Shown here: piece after piece, positions 61,989 to 64,000 of the stretch | Numbering within the stretch: the first letter of the stretch is position 1 | How the letters are laid out: each line of letters opens with the position of its first letter | From: Planctomycetaceae bacterium | GTDB taxonomy: Bacteria > Planctomycetota > Phycisphaerae > UBA1845 > UTPLA1 | Direction: 5' to 3' | DNA length: 64,000 nt | NCBI GenBank assembly: GCA_006969385.1 | Contig: CP030884.1 | Span: forward strand, 5,202,249 to 5,266,248 | Made by a program: the position numbers and the translations under genes | The notes under the pieces: generated by a model | What the model was told of the DNA's origin: nothing | The model's database searches: none | What the model saw: the letters and a program-made list of their open reading frames with translations, nothing else

Positions 61989-64000
61989 ATGAACGAACGA
62001 GATCTTTGGTGGAAAATAGTTTTCGTCGGTGTGCTGACGGCCTTCGCCTGGGCGTCGGTCTTCCCGCTCGATAGCAAAGTGAAGTGGGGTATCGACCTTG
62101 CCGGTGGATACAGCCTGCTCTATGAAATCGACGACACGGGCCTGACCGGCACCGACCGGGCGCAGCTTTCCAAGAACGTGATGAGCGTGCTGCAGAAACG
62201 CGTGGACCCGCAGGGCGTGTTCAACCTCGTGTGGCGTCCGATCGGTCACAACCGCATCGAAATTCAGATGCCGCGCCAGGCCGAGGAAGTCACCGAAGCC
62301 CGCCAGAATATTGAGACGTATAAGCAGGAACTGCAAGACTCGGTAATTCGCCGCAGCCAAGTGCTCTCTGCCGTGGCGCGCGACCCAGCCGACCGCGGTG
62401 CCGTGCTGGAGCGCCTCGCAAAGGGCGATCAGCGCCGGTTGACTGCATTGCAGACAGCCGCCGCGGCCTACGACGAAGTGAAAATCACCGAAGCGGAATA
62501 CGAGGCGCGCAAGGCGCAATTGGCCAGTTCGAAACTCGATCGCGACGCGGTCGTGGCCTGGACGAAGCTATCCAAAGAAGATCGCGACGCCAGCATCGAC
62601 GAGTTGGTGGCGGGTATAGAAGATCGCCGCGCACAACTGCTTTTCGCCGCCCAAGCCTGGGATCGCGTGGCGCAGGCCGTTGAAGAAGCAGCCGACGCCA
62701 CCACGCAACCTGCCGCCAAAGTAGAACGCCTCGAACGTCTGTTTGAATCCGCCATCAATCGCGTCATAAATCTAGGCAGCGATATCGATGCGATGACCGA
62801 CGGCGTGACCATCGATACCGTCATCGAAAAGCAGGAAGCCCTCGATAAGGCGGTTGCCGATGTGCTCGCCACCAACGTGCAGATCGACAAGCTGCAAATC
62901 TGGCTCGAAAGCGATTCTGAAGAACGCGCCGACCAAATCGAGGCGATCAAGAAGAACAATCCCGAACTCGAGGCCACCATCGACGGCCTTGTCACCGCCT
63001 ACGACGATCTCAACAAGAAGAACCGCAAGAGCGGCGGTCGCTTGGCCGATCCGGCTGACTTGCAGCGGCTGCTGCGCGGTGCCGGTGTATTGGAGTTCCG
63101 CATCCTGCCCACGCGCGATGCCGGTAACAACTTCCAAACCTATCGCGACGATCTAAAGAAATACGGCCCGCGCCCGCAACCGGGCGAAGAAGTCTATCAG
63201 TGGTTCGAGATCGAAGATGCGGTGGACTTCCTACGCACCTCGCGCGAAGAACTCGCCGGAAACTTCGAAGCGATCAAGCAATCGACCATGTACATCGTGG
63301 AACGATTCGGCGATCGCTACTACGTTTTGGCATACATCTCGGACGACGCCTCGATGACGCGCAAGGGTGGTACCGAAGAAAAACCCTGGTCGCTCAAGAG
63401 CGCTTACCAAACCAGCGATGAAAGCGGTCGCCCCGCCATCGGTTTCCGACTCGACGAAATCGGCGGTAGCAAGTTCGCCCGCCTCACGCGCAAGCATCGC
63501 GGCGGCCAGTTGTGTATCTTCCTCGACGATCAAGCCGTCTCGTCGGCAACCATCAACGATGTCATTCGCACCAGCGGTATCATCATGGGGAACTTCACGC
63601 CGCAGTACGTGCAGGATTCCATCAAGAAACTCAACGCCGGTAGCCTGCCGCAAAAGGTCAAGGACCCGCCCATCAGCATTCGCGGCATCGGCCCGCAACT
63701 CGGTGCGGCCAACAAAGCCGCCGGTCTCCGCGCCGCCATGCTGGGTAGCGTGTTCGTCGCCTTGTTTATGCTGGTTTATTACTTCTACGCGGGCGGTATC
63801 GCCGTCATCGCCGTCGGCATCAACATTTTGTTAATCGGCGCCATGATGTCGGTGCTCGGCGCCACTATGACGCTGCCGGGTATTGCCGGTTTGGTATTGG
63901 CCATCGGTATGGCCGTGGACGCAAACGTTCTCATTAACGAACGCATTCGCGAAGAACTCAAGAAAGGCACGGCCATGCGCATGGCCATCAAGCTCGGTTA
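61989..64000 (+). CDS. secD: SecD protein translocase subunit (partial, runs off the right edge)
   Basis: 670 codons are visible. The N-terminus has the first membrane helix and GIDLAGGYSLLYEI, the D1 motif of SecD. VMSVLQKRVDPQGVFNLVWRPIG is the P1 head signature. Near residue 367 LEFRIL continues the normal P1 sequence, and the region after residue 570 carries membrane helices with AIGMAVDANVLINERIREE, the SecD/F transmembrane hallmark. SecDF pulls exported proteins across the membrane using the proton gradient. Between about residue 95 and 362 lies an extra, mostly helical, coiled-coil-like insertion of about 270 residues. Whether SecF is fused at the C-terminus cannot be seen. Confidence 0.93.
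   Translation, partial: MNERDLWWKIVFVGVLTAFAWASVFPLDSKVKWGIDLAGGYSLLYEIDDTGLTGTDRAQLSKNVMSVLQKRVDPQGVFNLVWRPIGHNRIEIQMPRQAEEVTEARQNIETYKQELQDSVIRRSQVLSAVARDPADRGAVLERLAKGDQRRLTALQTAAAAYDEVKITEAEYEARKAQLASSKLDRDAVVAWTKLSKEDRDASIDELVAGIEDRRAQLLFAAQAWDRVAQAVEEAADATTQPAAKVERLERLFESAINRVINLGSDIDAMTDGVTIDTVIEKQEALDKAVADVLATNVQIDKLQIWLESDSEERADQIEAIKKNNPELEATIDGLVTAYDDLNKKNRKSGGRLADPADLQRLLRGAGVLEFRILPTRDAGNNFQTYRDDLKKYGPRPQPGEEVYQWFEIEDAVDFLRTSREELAGNFEAIKQSTMYIVERFGDRYYVLAYISDDASMTRKGGTEEKPWSLKSAYQTSDESGRPAIGFRLDEIGGSKFARLTRKHRGGQLCIFLDDQAVSSATINDVIRTSGIIMGNFTPQYVQDSIKKLNAGSLPQKVKDPPISIRGIGPQLGAANKAAGLRAAMLGSVFVALFMLVYYFYAGGIAVIAVGINILLIGAMMSVLGATMTLPGIAGLVLAIGMAVDANVLINERIREELKKGTAMRMAIKLG

Overview
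The window is about 58% GC by eye and looks like a chromosomal segment of a bacterium of the phylum Planctomycetota, possibly Phycisphaerae-like. This is inferred from gene content: a prepilin-type protein with a downstream H-X(n)-DG motif, DUF1573-thioredoxin, PQQ-like propeller, FG-GAP and thrombospondin type 3 surface proteins, several SpoIIE-type phosphatases with FHA, GAF or HAMP domains, a SecD with a large insertion, and families of GC-rich intergenic hairpin repeats. No rRNA, tRNA, CRISPR array, transposase or phage gene was seen. Both window edges cut genes: a GH57 glycosidase on the left and secD on the right.

Layout. 1-8 kb: secreted GH57 amylase-like enzyme with a CBM25-like module (partial), three paralogous membrane zinc-ribbon proteins, a SUI1/YciH factor, a methyltransferase coupled to a PQQ-like propeller protein, and a divergent GAF protein. 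8-20 kb: a 1719-residue calcium-binding-repeat surface protein, a DUF1573-thioredoxin lipoprotein-like or periplasmic protein, an FHA-GAF-SpoIIE phosphatase, a SMUG1-type uracil-DNA glycosylase and a type IV pilin-like protein. 20.8-29.6 kb: a plus-strand cluster ending in a clear terminator. It holds an acidic protein, a coiled-coil protein, an FGE-sulfatase-fold protein lacking the catalytic cysteines, a zinc-ribbon GTPase resembling double-GTPase 2, its overlapping GAP1-like partner, an FG/PF-rich low-complexity protein and a protein with a degenerate metallopeptidase motif. This is the most interesting region.

29.6-36 kb: MFS exporter, small membrane protein, Ski2-like helicase, HD-GYP/PilZ protein. 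36-48.6 kb: one 4216-residue protein with an M6 peptidase head, about 28 Ig-like modules, six additional YRLWVGS-type modules and a C-terminal Cys-Gly/hydrophobic/Arg tail. Much of the array is four tandem ~1.26-kb superrepeats. 49-53 kb: a Ser/Thr kinase and a PPP-type phosphatase-like protein with overlapping genes, then a HAMP-SpoIIE phosphatase. 53-61 kb: PNPOx-like flavoprotein, NicO/UreH-like metal transporter, FG-GAP surface protein, small hypotheticals, and an operon of two related lipoproteins (one frameshifted) and a glycosyltransferase. 61-64 kb: DUF2752 protein, a small secreted protein and the start of secD.

Three surface proteins in the window (8271-13430, 35956-48606, 54937-56754) end in the same kind of tail: Cys-Gly motif, hydrophobic stretch, Arg cluster. 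This suggests a shared cell-surface sorting route. Family names are given from memory of motifs; no search was run.
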